Positions 1-7,467 are shown, numbered from the stretch's first letter. The stretch is DNA of 9,797 nucleotides from Alistipes sp. (GCA_029065825.1 JAIEHQ010000048.1:1-9797); one strand, 5' to 3'. Notes: generated from the letters alone by a model not told the origin. Made by a program: numbers and translations.

Positions 1-133
1 TACGGCCGACGAGGAGTACCTGCGCGATATCGAGAGCGAGCGGCCGACCGACCGGGCGCTCGCGCGCGAATTGTGGCTGCGGACCGAGAATCTGTGGCGC
101 CTGCATCCCGGTTTCATCGAGGCGCTTCGCTGA
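1..133 (+). CDS. 3' end of an unidentified plus-strand gene (partial)
   Basis: An open frame enters from the left edge (first full codon at position 2) and stops at TGA 131-133, giving the last 43 residues of a protein. The visible tail is hydrophilic and probably helical, rich in Glu, Arg and Leu, and ends in HPGFIEALR. There is no membrane segment or motif that I recognise, so no function is given. It is the only plausible plus-strand gene in the window. The strong hairpin terminator at 201-236 lies 67 nt downstream, as expected for a real gene end. A short GC-rich hairpin (151-157 pairing with 163-169) also lies just after the stop. The frame is likely but the fragment is too short for certainty. 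Confidence 0.55.
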   Translation, partial: TADEEYLRDIESERPTDRALARELWLRTENLWRLHPGFIEALR

Positions 134-200
134 AGCCTCCCGCGGCCGGACTGCGCCGGTTGGGCGCAGCCCCCTCTGCCGAAAGGCGGGAATCGAGTTG

Positions 201-236
201 AAAACCCGGTACGGAAATCGCTCCGTACCGGGTTTT
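201..236. terminator. Bidirectional intrinsic terminator between convergent genes
   Basis: The left arm 201-215 and right arm 222-236 are perfect reverse complements (15 bp) around a 6-nt loop (216-221). The arms end in AAAA on the left and TTTT on the right (TTTTT at 233-237), so an RNA of either strand has a GC-rich stem followed by U residues. It sits between the plus-strand gene ending at 133 and the minus-strand PepSY gene ending at 299, so it most likely terminates both. This is the clearest terminator in the window. Confidence 0.93.
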
Positions 237-298
237 TCATGCTTGGGGAGGGATGTCCGCCGCTCCTTCGGGGCCGCGACCGACGCATCTCCTCTATT

Positions 299-1474
299 CT
301 ATCGGCGGTTGTGCACCAGCCGGCGGATCCAGAGATAGTAGCCCGTCGCGGGCAGCGTCGCACCGATCAGGGCCGCCAGGAACGCAAGCACGCGGGTAAG
401 CGTGCCGCCCCAGCCGCCCGTGTGGACTCCGAAGATCCAGCCGCGCATTTTCGTAGAGCTGGGTGCGTCGCGATAGAGCGTCGCCGAGGTAATCGCTCCG
501 CTGCGGTTATCGAACGCATAACGGTCGGCGGCACTGCGGGGGACTCTTCCGGCGAACGTGACGCTCGCCGATCCGTCCGTGAGGGCGATGCGGCTCCATC
601 CGGGGTTGGCGGCCATCAGCCGGTCGCACACCTGCTGCCAGTGGAGCGGCGCGGTGTCGTTCTCCCTGTGGCGGCTGCGCTCCGAGGATCCGTCGGCATG
701 GCCTTGGCGCGACCGCTCCGGAGCCTGGTCTTTGCCGGAGGGAGCCGCCTGCGCAGGCGCGGGGCCGTGCCCGCCTCCCTGCTGCGTCTCGATGCCGAAT
801 ACCTTGTAGAATCCCGTGCGGTACCAGGGGAACGACCAGGTCAGTCCCGTAAGGGCCATCGCCAGCAGGAAGAGCAGCGCGTACATGCCGCCTGCGACGT
901 GCAGGTCGAACCAGAAGCGCCGCCATCCTTTGCGGGTGGCGATCTTCAGGCTGTTACGGAGCGCCTGACGCGTTCGGGGCCACCAGATGATCACGCCGGT
1001 CAGCAGCACGATGACGAAGCCCAGCGTGGCGATGCCGACCGCCAGTTTGCCGATGCTCGTTCCGCCGCCGGGCTTTACGCTGTCGAGCAGCCAGCGGTGG
1101 AGCCGGAACATGCAGGCGAAGAAGGCCGGACGCTCCACGCGGGGTTTGATATCGCCCGTGTAGGGATCGACGCAGACATAGGCCCGGCGGGGCTGCGAGA
1201 GAGTGACCTGCCACGTGCGGGCGGGGTCGGCGAAGAGCGTGATGCCCGTTACCTCCGTGCCTTCGGGCAGGGTGCGGGCCACCGCTGCGGTCAGTGCTTC
1301 GGCCGGAAGCGGACGGGCTCCCTCGGCCGGCTGCGTGTAGAAGATGTCGCGGTGCATCGACCGCACGATCTCCTCCTCGAAGACCAGCATCGCCCCCGAG
1401 AAGCAGACGAGCGTTATGATGATTCCGAGGGGTACGGAGATCCAGAGATGGATCTTTCTGAATAACTTTTTCAT
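299..1474 (-). CDS. PepSY-associated TM protein, putative siderophore reductase (XusC-like)
   Basis: A 391-residue inner-membrane protein of the PepSY-associated TM family. I see four hydrophobic segments at about residues 12-32, 143-165, 194-214 and 360-383. Two extramembrane PepSY-like parts follow TM1 (VDPYTGDI at 102-109) and TM3 (about 278-335). Each helix region carries a family-typical histidine: H9 (KIHLW), H126 (RLHRWLL), H192 (DLHVAGG) and H351 (GVHTGG). In the related reductase FoxB, membrane histidines bind two hemes and ferric siderophore is reduced, so reduction of imported ferric siderophore is the likely role. A hydrophilic low-complexity stretch (about 231-275) interrupts the second outer domain. 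The frame stays open for 53 codons upstream, but that stretch is not protein-like and includes the hairpin region. ATG 1474, followed by the MKKLFRKIHLW membrane start, is the right one. It is downstream of the receptor and lipoprotein genes, in the order of xusABC. Exact substrate unproven. Confidence 0.88.
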   Translation of the reverse strand: MKKLFRKIHLWISVPLGIIITLVCFSGAMLVFEEEIVRSMHRDIFYTQPAEGARPLPAEALTAAVARTLPEGTEVTGITLFADPARTWQVTLSQPRRAYVCVDPYTGDIKPRVERPAFFACMFRLHRWLLDSVKPGGGTSIGKLAVGIATLGFVIVLLTGVIIWWPRTRQALRNSLKIATRKGWRRFWFDLHVAGGMYALLFLLAMALTGLTWSFPWYRTGFYKVFGIETQQGGGHGPAPAQAAPSGKDQAPERSRQGHADGSSERSRHRENDTAPLHWQQVCDRLMAANPGWSRIALTDGSASVTFAGRVPRSAADRYAFDNRSGAITSATLYRDAPSSTKMRGWIFGVHTGGWGGTLTRVLAFLAALIGATLPATGYYLWIRRLVHNRR

Positions 1475-1543
1475 GTGAATATTGTTTGTCGTTTGGTGCT
1501 GTTTTTTGCTGTCGTGCGCCTCTCTTGTCCCGTTTGGCGGGGG

Positions 1544-1551
1544 CAAAGATA
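1544..1551 (-). promoter_or_regulatory. Candidate -7 box for the PepSY gene
   Basis: On the minus strand the sequence reads TATCTTTG, a full match to the Bacteroidetes -7 consensus TAnnTTTG, about 70 nt before ATG 1474. No TTTG -33 element is found at the usual 19-nt spacing (GGCC is there), so the promoter would be atypical or weak. If it is real, the PepSY gene can be transcribed apart from the upstream receptor-lipoprotein pair. Confidence 0.4.
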
Positions 1552-1582
1552 GTCGATTCCGCCGGGATGCGGCCCCGTTCGA

Positions 1583-1630
1583 CGGTTCAACCGCACGTCC
1601 GGAAAAGTGCCGGAACGTGCGGCTGAACCG
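1583..1630 (-). terminator. Long stem-loop after the lipoprotein gene (terminator or processing structure)
   Basis: The arms 1583-1602 and 1610-1630 pair over about 20 bp with a 7-nt loop (1603-1609), one bulged base (near 1614) and one non-Watson-Crick position (1590 with 1623). In minus-strand RNA that position becomes a U-G wobble, whereas in plus-strand RNA it is an A-C mismatch, so the structure favours minus-strand transcripts. It begins 24 nt after the lipoprotein stop (TAG 1655-1657). No U-run follows, so it may be a leaky terminator, a 3' stabiliser or a processing site between this gene and the PepSY gene. Confidence 0.6.
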
Positions 1631-1654
1631 CATGCGGAGGCAGCGTGCTTCCGC

Positions 1655-3037
1655 CTATTCGACGAAGGTAAGCCGGCCTACGGCGCTGATGGCATCGGCC
1701 TCGACGTTCACGCCCCGGGTCGCCGCGGCGCTCTTCGGGTCGAGACGATAGACGGCGGGCTGCTCCCCGTCGGTGGTCACGACGGCTATATGGGCGATTC
1801 CGTCCTCGACGTAGGGCGTGTTGCCGAACGAGGCGATGACCTCCGGTTCGGGCAGCCCCGACACGTAGCGCAATTCGCAGCTCTCGCCCTTGAATACGGC
1901 CATCCGGGTGGCTCCCGTGCCGCGGGCGTTTATTCCCTGGGTGTACATTTGCAGCAGGAAGTAGTCCTCCGTCAGGTGCCAGCAGCGGAAGAAGGGGTGA
2001 CCGCCCGCCGCAGCTTCCAGGTTGCAGTAGTAGTCGGCATCGAAGGCCTCGGTGCCCGCCTTGATGCGCACCACGCCGGCCGGATGCTCGGTCTGCTGGC
2101 GGGTATCCTCCTGGAGCCGGGCGTAGCCGGGCGAGAAGACATACACGTCGCCGTTATCGGCTGCCCAGATCGTCTGATAGTACTGCGAACGGTTGCGTCC
2201 GCAGGCGTAGCTGATCTTGTCGGTGCGGATCAGTTTCGGCGATTCGAACTGGTCGTTGTCGTAGATGGCCACCCACGCCTCGTCGGGATACTGCGTTCCC
2301 TGCAGTTCGCCCTTCTTGTAGGAGCCGGAGTTCTGGCCGCCGTCCTCGGTCTTGACCAGGTCGGGGTACTTCACGTATTTCCCGCCCTCGGCTTTCGAGC
2401 CGTAGGGGCTCAGACCCATCGGGACCGCAGCCGTGAAGAGTTTGTCGCCCACCTGAAGGATGCCCGCCAGCGTGACGTACTCGCCGTTGCCGAGGAAGTT
2501 CTCTCCCTCCGCCACCTTCGAACGGGTCGTTTCGCTCTCGACATCGAGGTAGGTGATGCCGAGTCCCTTGGCGATGTTGCCCTCCGCATCCTTGCGGTCG
2601 GTATCTACCGCCGAGCAGGTGATGATCGAACTGCCGTAGGTGCCGTAGGTCGTGAAGCGCGTGATGTTGTACTCTTTGGGGCGCGCCGCCACCTCGCCTG
2701 CGCCGTTGAGCCGGTAGGAGGTCGTCACGCCGGCATTGCCCTGGTTGTATTGCAGGCGGTAGAGGTAGAGATCCTTGTAGAAGATCCAGGTGGTTCCCGT
2801 GGCTGTCTCCAGACCGTTGCCGACGGCGCTTACCCGACCTGCGTCGAGCGCGTCGGCCGTGAGCAGGTAGTTGGCATCGCCGGCCGTCGCCGAGATCACG
2901 TGGGTCGTGACCGGATCGCCGCCGGGCGTGGGGCCGGGCTCGGGTGCGGGATTTTCCTGGTCGTTTTCGCACGCCACCGCCAGGCAGCATGCGGCGAGGG
3001 CTGCGATCGCCCTCCGGAAGCATAGAATGTTCGTCAT
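1655..3037 (-). CDS. DUF4374-type surface lipoprotein, putative siderophore binding (XusB-like)
   Basis: A 460-residue exported lipoprotein. The N-terminus has a short basic start, a hydrophobic run (10-22) and two possible lipidation cysteines. These are C17 in LAAC and C23 in AVAC; the latter is followed by the acidic ENDQE. An acidic patch just after the lipidated Cys is the usual Bacteroidetes signal for display on the cell surface. A Pro/Gly-rich linker (29-42) then leads into a beta-rich body with repeating short strands, consistent with the beta-propeller fold expected for DUF4374 proteins. Such proteins sit beside TonB receptors in iron-uptake loci, and the Bacteroides example XusB binds enterobactin. 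The gene starts 37 nt after the receptor stop with an A-rich, Shine-Dalgarno-free leader, so it is co-transcribed. The start ATG 3037 is well placed before the signal peptide. Family call from memory of sequence style; ligand is inference. Confidence 0.87.
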   Translation of the reverse strand: MTNILCFRRAIAALAACCLAVACENDQENPAPEPGPTPGGDPVTTHVISATAGDANYLLTADALDAGRVSAVGNGLETATGTTWIFYKDLYLYRLQYNQGNAGVTTSYRLNGAGEVAARPKEYNITRFTTYGTYGSSIITCSAVDTDRKDAEGNIAKGLGITYLDVESETTRSKVAEGENFLGNGEYVTLAGILQVGDKLFTAAVPMGLSPYGSKAEGGKYVKYPDLVKTEDGGQNSGSYKKGELQGTQYPDEAWVAIYDNDQFESPKLIRTDKISYACGRNRSQYYQTIWAADNGDVYVFSPGYARLQEDTRQQTEHPAGVVRIKAGTEAFDADYYCNLEAAAGGHPFFRCWHLTEDYFLLQMYTQGINARGTGATRMAVFKGESCELRYVSGLPEPEVIASFGNTPYVEDGIAHIAVVTTDGEQPAVYRLDPKSAAATRGVNVEADAISAVGRLTFVE

Positions 3038-3074
3038 GATATCAGAATGTTTTTTGTTTTTGGTTGTCTCGGTT

Positions 3075-5540
3075 TCAGAATCCTCCCTTGCGGTGGCCGG
3101 GACGGCGGTGCCCCGCCTTCGCGTCGTGCCGCTTCAGGGAGCGGCGGCCCGTGTCGCTGCCGAAGCGGATGCGCGCCTTGCCGTAGAAGGCGCGTCCGGC
3201 TTTCTGGAGGGAGAAGTTGTCGTAGAGCTTGGCATCGGTCAGGTTGCGGCACTCGAAGGTAAAGTTGTAGCGTCCCCGCCCGAAGCTGTAGGATATGCTC
3301 GCGTTGTGGGAGAACTGCTCGGGAACCACCTCTTTCGAGGCCGACGAGCCGAGCCGCTCGGAGTAGAGCGGAAAGCTGTGCATGTAGAAGTTGTCGTAGC
3401 TCAGGGTCAGCTGGTCGCCGCGACCGAACAGGTCGGTCCACGAGAGCGACAGGTCGGAGCCGGCGAACAGATAGGGCTGGTTGGGGATGCGTGCCCCGTA
3501 GGTCAGGTTCTGCTGGGCGGTGCCTCCCGCGATGGTCCGCACGCGGTCGCGCACGTCGGTGCGGGTCAGGTTGCCGCCCACGCTCAGCAGGCTGCCCCAG
3601 GTGTAGCGGAGCGAGACGGTGTACCCCTTGGTCTCGACCTTGCCGTGGTTTTCGTAGGAGGCGTAGGTCTTGTTGCCGCTGTAGGTGCCGATGCGGCGCT
3701 GGATATAGTCCCGGGTGTTGCGGTAGATCAGCCCGCCCTCGACATAGAGACCGTGCCGGCCGAACTGCCGGTCGTAGCTGAGGTTGAGGTTGGCGTTGTC
3801 GCTCTTTTCGGGCTTCAGGCCGATCTGTCCCAGCTCGAGGTCCTCGTCGCCGAAGAGCTCTTCGTTGGTCGGCAGCCGGTAGGCCCGCTCGTAGGAGAGC
3901 TTGGCCTGCGCCCCTTTGAGGAAGAAGAGCGTGCCCGCCGCACCGTATCCCAGGGCGCTCGTGCTGCCGGAGGTGCGCACGTAGCTCTCCGTGCCGCTGG
4001 CCGACGAGGAGACGGGACCCGCGTTGAACTGGTTGTACCACTTGCCGAAGGCCGATATGTTCCAGCGCTGCGAGGGCGTGAACTGCCACGAAAGCCCCGT
4101 CACGTTCTTGCGGGTCACTTTGGCGATCGCGTCGGCTTCGGAGACTCCCGTGCCGGCCGAGGAGCTGTTCTTGCGGCGGAAAGAGTTGATGACGTGGTTG
4201 AGCGTCAGCACGTGGGCTTTGCCCAGACGGTAGCGGAGCGTGAGCGTACCGTTCCAGTTGGCGTTGTTCGAACGTGAGTCCTGATAGGCCTGTTCGCCCA
4301 GCTTTCCGTTCTGATATTTCTTCTGTCCGAGCCAGTTGTATCGGTAGGCCGAGGTGTCGATGTTGCGGGTCACGTTGTGGTTGTAGTTGAGCGTGAGGGT
4401 CGCGTCGAGTCCCCGGACCCCGAGGTCGCGCTTGCTCCACTCGAGCGAGGGCATGAGCGAATGGCCCTTGCGGTGCTTCTGGCCGAATACCACCTTCTGG
4501 ATCACGCCCGTCTGAATCTCCTTATACATGTGGGAGTAGGTCATGCCGAAGACCAGCCGGTCGGCCCACTTGCGGTCCACTGCGCCGATCTTGGCGATGA
4601 CCGCCTCGTTGTGGTAGGTGTCGTTGAAGCGGCGCACGCGTTCGATCTGCGTAGCGTCGAGGCTCGTCGAACCGTCCTCCAGGAAGTGCTCCACCGGGGT
4701 GGATACCCGGTAGCTGTTGTCCGAGTAGTTCTGGAAGAGGTTCACGTTGAACATAAGTCCGTTCTCGAACGTGTGGCTGTAGTCGATCGACGACTTGTGG
4801 GTGTTGAACGACCCGTAGGAGTAGGAGGCATCGAGCTGCCAGCCCCGGCGATGCTTGTCGGTCACGATGTTGATCGCGCCGCCCAGCGCGTCGGAGCCGA
4901 AGCCGACAGGCACCACCCCCTTATATACTTCGATGCGTTCGGCGAAGCCGACGGGAATGTTGTTCAGCGAGAACGAGTTGCCGACACCCTCCTGGGGCAC
5001 GCCGTCGATGAATATCTTGATGTGGCGGCCGCTGAATCCGTCCATCAGCAGCTGCATGTCGGAGCCTACGCCGCCCGATTCGCGCAGTTTGAGGCCCGGA
5101 GTCATGGCCAGCGCTTCGCTCAGGTTTTTGGTGGAGTTGCGCAGCTGCTTGGTGCCGACGGCGACGGCGTTGAAGGCCGATTTGTTGATGCGTCCCACGC
5201 CGCTGCCCCGGACGACTACCTCGTCGAGCTGGGCCGTCTCGGGGCGGAGGGTAAAGTTCAGCCGGCGCAGTTCGCCCGCGCGAAGCTCTACCGTCCGCTC
5301 TTCGGTGCTGTATCCTATGGCCGACACCTGCACCACGAGGCTTCCGGCGGGAGCCGAGAGCCGGTACTGGCCCGTCTCCGAGGCGCTGGTGCCGCAGGAG
5401 GTCGCTTTGACGACGATGGTGGCGTATGGAACCGCCTCGGAGTCCGTTGCGGCGATTCTGCCGGTCAGCGTTCCGGGCTGCTGGGCCTGCGATGCGCTCC
5501 AGAGCAGGCAGGCGGCTATCAGCGGGAAGATATGCTTCAT
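3075..5540 (-). CDS. TonB-dependent outer-membrane receptor, putative ferric siderophore importer (XusA-like)
   Basis: An 821-residue outer-membrane transporter. A signal peptide (about 1-19, MKHIFPLIAACLLW then ASQA) is followed by a carboxypeptidase-regulatory-like domain (about 24-103), a TonB-box region LDEVVV (105-110), a plug domain (about 118-227, with FIDGVPQEG and ERIEVYKG followed by GSDALGGAINIVTD) and a 22-strand-type beta barrel to about 793. The last strand ends in YGKARIRF, where this family normally stops, but 28 basic residues follow. No SusD partner is present. The receptor is instead paired with a DUF4374 lipoprotein and a PepSY membrane protein, which points to siderophore-iron rather than glycan import. 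The frame is open 17 codons further upstream, but that stretch covers the palindrome at 5566-5585 and would spoil the signal peptide. ATG 5540 is preferred. Confidence 0.92.
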   Translation of the reverse strand: MKHIFPLIAACLLWSASQAQQPGTLTGRIAATDSEAVPYATIVVKATSCGTSASETGQYRLSAPAGSLVVQVSAIGYSTEERTVELRAGELRRLNFTLRPETAQLDEVVVRGSGVGRINKSAFNAVAVGTKQLRNSTKNLSEALAMTPGLKLRESGGVGSDMQLLMDGFSGRHIKIFIDGVPQEGVGNSFSLNNIPVGFAERIEVYKGVVPVGFGSDALGGAINIVTDKHRRGWQLDASYSYGSFNTHKSSIDYSHTFENGLMFNVNLFQNYSDNSYRVSTPVEHFLEDGSTSLDATQIERVRRFNDTYHNEAVIAKIGAVDRKWADRLVFGMTYSHMYKEIQTGVIQKVVFGQKHRKGHSLMPSLEWSKRDLGVRGLDATLTLNYNHNVTRNIDTSAYRYNWLGQKKYQNGKLGEQAYQDSRSNNANWNGTLTLRYRLGKAHVLTLNHVINSFRRKNSSSAGTGVSEADAIAKVTRKNVTGLSWQFTPSQRWNISAFGKWYNQFNAGPVSSSASGTESYVRTSGSTSALGYGAAGTLFFLKGAQAKLSYERAYRLPTNEELFGDEDLELGQIGLKPEKSDNANLNLSYDRQFGRHGLYVEGGLIYRNTRDYIQRRIGTYSGNKTYASYENHGKVETKGYTVSLRYTWGSLLSVGGNLTRTDVRDRVRTIAGGTAQQNLTYGARIPNQPYLFAGSDLSLSWTDLFGRGDQLTLSYDNFYMHSFPLYSERLGSSASKEVVPEQFSHNASISYSFGRGRYNFTFECRNLTDAKLYDNFSLQKAGRAFYGKARIRFGSDTGRRSLKRHDAKAGHRRPGHRKGGF

Positions 5541-5565
5541 TTTTCCGAAATTATCGAGTCCGAGT

Positions 5566-5585
5566 CGCTTTTCCGCGGAAAAGCG
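5566..5585. promoter_or_regulatory. Perfect 20-bp palindrome, candidate operator of the iron-uptake locus
   Basis: The 20 bases read the same on both strands: half-site CGCTTTTCCG joined to its complement CGGAAAAGCG with no spacer. It lies 25 nt upstream of the receptor start codon (ATG 5540) and directly downstream of a promoter-like -7 element (5589-5596), so it would overlap or closely follow the transcription start. That is the classic place for a repressor operator. It does not resemble the AT-rich Fur box. With no loop it is a poor RNA terminator, although a smaller hairpin could form. Confidence 0.55.
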
Positions 5586-5588
5586 TTG

Positions 5589-5619
5589 CAAAGATCCGGT
5601 TATTTCGGAGGACGGGAAA
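5589..5619 (-). promoter_or_regulatory. Candidate sigma-ABfr-type promoter for the receptor gene
   Basis: On the minus strand TTTC (5616-5619) and GATCTTTG (5589-5596) are separated by exactly 19 nt. This matches the Bacteroidetes consensus TTTG-N19-TAnnTTTG with one mismatch in each box. It is about 50 nt upstream of ATG 5540 and reads into the 20-bp palindrome. It is the only candidate in the window with both elements correctly spaced. Confidence 0.5.
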
Positions 5620-5723
5620 TCCCCTGTTTTCGTGAATTTGTTCGCGGGGAGTTCCCTATTTTGCGGGAGCGGCGGGGCGCAGCGGCGGCCGCAGGGCGGT
5701 TCTCGGGGGGGCGTGGCGGCCGC

Positions 5724-7430
5724 TCAGTGTCTTCCCCGGAAGAAGTAGCTTTTCTGGCGGCGCTTCTCCTCCTGCGAGCGGGCGATATAGACCTTTTCGC
5801 CCGTGTAGGGGTTCTCGCCCGTGTAGAACATGACCGACGAAAAGGTCATCGGCGTGGGGGTAAGGTCCTGCACCTGCTCCAGGTTGAAATGCAGCTTGCC
5901 GAGCACCTTCTCCGCCAGCGCGCGCATGTCGCCCTCGGTGCAGCCCGGGTGCGAGGAGATGAAGTAGGGGATCAGCTGGTAGGGCAGCCCCTCCCGGCGG
6001 CAGATGCGCACGAAGTCGGCGTTCAGCCGTTCGAAAAGGGCGAAGGGCGGTTTGCGCATGAGCTTCAGCACCCGCTCTTCGGTGTGCTCGGGGGCCACTT
6101 TGAGCCGTCCCGAGGTGTGGTGGAGGATGACGGTGCGGAGGTAGTCGCTGTCGTCGAACAGGTCGTAGCGGATGCCGCTGCCGATGAAAGCCTTTTTGAT
6201 CCCTCGCACTGCCCGGATCTTGGCGTAGAGCGCCAGCAGGGGCCGGTGGTCGTTGTCGAGGTTGGGGCACATTTTGGGGTGGAGGCACGAGGGGCGGCGG
6301 CACTTGGCGCAGAGCGTCCGGTCGCGGCCGCCGAGGCGGTACATGTTGGCCGACGGAGCGCCGATGTCCGAGAGGTAGCCCTTGAAGTCGGGCATGCGGA
6401 CGATCCGCTCCACCTCGTCGAGGATCGACCGCTCGCTGCGCGAGGAGATGAACTTGCCCTGATGGGCTGAGATGGTGCAGAAAGAGCAGCCTCCGAAGCA
6501 GCCCCGGTGGATATTGACCGAGTGCTTGATCATCTCCCAGGCGGGGATGTCGCCGCGCCCCTGGTAGCGGGGGTGGGGCGCCCGCTCGTAGGGGAGGTCG
6601 AACGAGTGGTCCAGCTCCTCGGTGGTAAGGGTCGCGTTCGGCGGCGTGATGACCGCGAAGCGGTCGCCGACCCCTTCGACGAGCGTCTGCACGGGATCCA
6701 TCAGGTTGCTCAGCGTCTCGATCCGGGTAAAGTTCTCGCCGAAGGCCCGCTTGTCCCGGCAGCACTCCTCGAAGGAGTGGAGGCGGATGGTCCGCTCGGG
6801 GTCGAGCCGCTCGACGTAGCTGCGGTCGGCCATGAACCCCACCTGGCGTATGCCGCGCAGCAGCTTGGCGTTGAATCCGTTGTTCATTGCCCGGGCCACC
6901 TGCTGGATGACCCGTTCGCCCATGCCGTAGATCAGCAGGTCGGCACCGCTCTCGGCCAGGATCGGGGGGTGGAGCGAGTCGCTCCAGTAGTCGTAGTGGG
7001 TCAGCCGGCGCAGCGATGCCTCGATGCCGCCGATGACCACCGGCGTGCGGGGGAAGAGCCGCTTGAGGATCTGCGTGTAGGTCTTCACCGCGTAGTCGGG
7101 GCGGAAGCCCGCCTGCCCGCCGGGGGTGTAGGCATCGTTGCTGCGCAGCCGGATGTTGGCCGTGTAGTGATTGACCATCGAGTCCATCGCCCCGGCCGTC
7201 ACGCCGAAGAAGAGGCGCGGGGTGCCCAGCTTGGTAAAGTCCCGCAGGTCGTCGCGCCAGTTGGGCTGGGGGACGATCGCCACCCGGTAGCCTTCGGCTT
7301 CGAGCAGACGGCCGATGACCGCCGCGCCGAACGACGGGTGGTCGATGTAGGCATCGCCCGTGAAAAGGATCACGTCGAGCTGGTCCCAGCCGCGCTGGCG
7401 GACCTCCTTGAGGGTGGTGGGCAGAAACAT
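5724..7430 (-). CDS. ygiQ: YgiQ family radical SAM protein
   Basis: A 568-residue radical SAM protein. The N-terminal YgiQ-specific domain (about 1-290) starts with FLPTTLKEV and RGWDQLDVI, then TGDAYIDHPSFG, and includes GGIEASLRR (134-142). The radical SAM core has the CxxxCxxC signature at C311, C315 and C318 (RGCFGGCSFC), which binds a [4Fe-4S] cluster that cleaves S-adenosylmethionine. A second cysteine group (C374, C377, C382, C388) may bind another cluster or zinc. The C-terminal part (about 490-568, PTPMTFSSVMFYTG) matches the start of the DUF3362-like tail and is shorter than in the 739-residue E. coli protein. The biological substrate of the family is unknown to me. ATG 7430 is chosen; a TTG six codons upstream (7448) is possible but less likely. 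Downstream, 183 GC-rich nt with a seven-G run and two GCGGCCGC sites separate it from the receptor gene. Its placement beside an iron locus may be chance. Confidence 0.93.
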   Translation of the reverse strand: MFLPTTLKEVRQRGWDQLDVILFTGDAYIDHPSFGAAVIGRLLEAEGYRVAIVPQPNWRDDLRDFTKLGTPRLFFGVTAGAMDSMVNHYTANIRLRSNDAYTPGGQAGFRPDYAVKTYTQILKRLFPRTPVVIGGIEASLRRLTHYDYWSDSLHPPILAESGADLLIYGMGERVIQQVARAMNNGFNAKLLRGIRQVGFMADRSYVERLDPERTIRLHSFEECCRDKRAFGENFTRIETLSNLMDPVQTLVEGVGDRFAVITPPNATLTTEELDHSFDLPYERAPHPRYQGRGDIPAWEMIKHSVNIHRGCFGGCSFCTISAHQGKFISSRSERSILDEVERIVRMPDFKGYLSDIGAPSANMYRLGGRDRTLCAKCRRPSCLHPKMCPNLDNDHRPLLALYAKIRAVRGIKKAFIGSGIRYDLFDDSDYLRTVILHHTSGRLKVAPEHTEERVLKLMRKPPFALFERLNADFVRICRREGLPYQLIPYFISSHPGCTEGDMRALAEKVLGKLHFNLEQVQDLTPTPMTFSSVMFYTGENPYTGEKVYIARSQEEKRRQKSYFFRGRH

Positions 7431-7459
7431 GAGTCGTGGAGTTTGCAACGGTTCGACGG

Positions 7460-7467
7460 CAAAGATA
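7460..7467 (-). promoter_or_regulatory. Candidate -7 box for the ygiQ-family gene
   Basis: The minus strand reads TATCTTTG, a full match to TAnnTTTG, 29 nt before ATG 7430. That would give a short leader of roughly 20 nt. The position 19 nt upstream, where TTTG is expected, reads GAAA and lies in the loop side of the hairpin 7474-7503, so the -33 element is missing or displaced. Confidence 0.45.

Noticed and set aside
1475..1633. N-terminal extension of the PepSY protein by 53 codons
   Set aside because: The extension covers the -7 box and hairpin, has no protein-like composition, and would place a charged region ahead of a proper membrane start at ATG 1474.
5541..5591. N-terminal extension of the TonB receptor by 17 codons
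   Set aside because: It would cover the palindrome and put a charged stretch before a normal signal peptide that starts at ATG 5540.
5684..5723. Two GCGGCCGC sites near the end of ygiQ as possible hairpin arms
   Set aside because: Each is a self-palindrome in very GC-rich sequence, and the flanks do not pair well enough to support a terminator.
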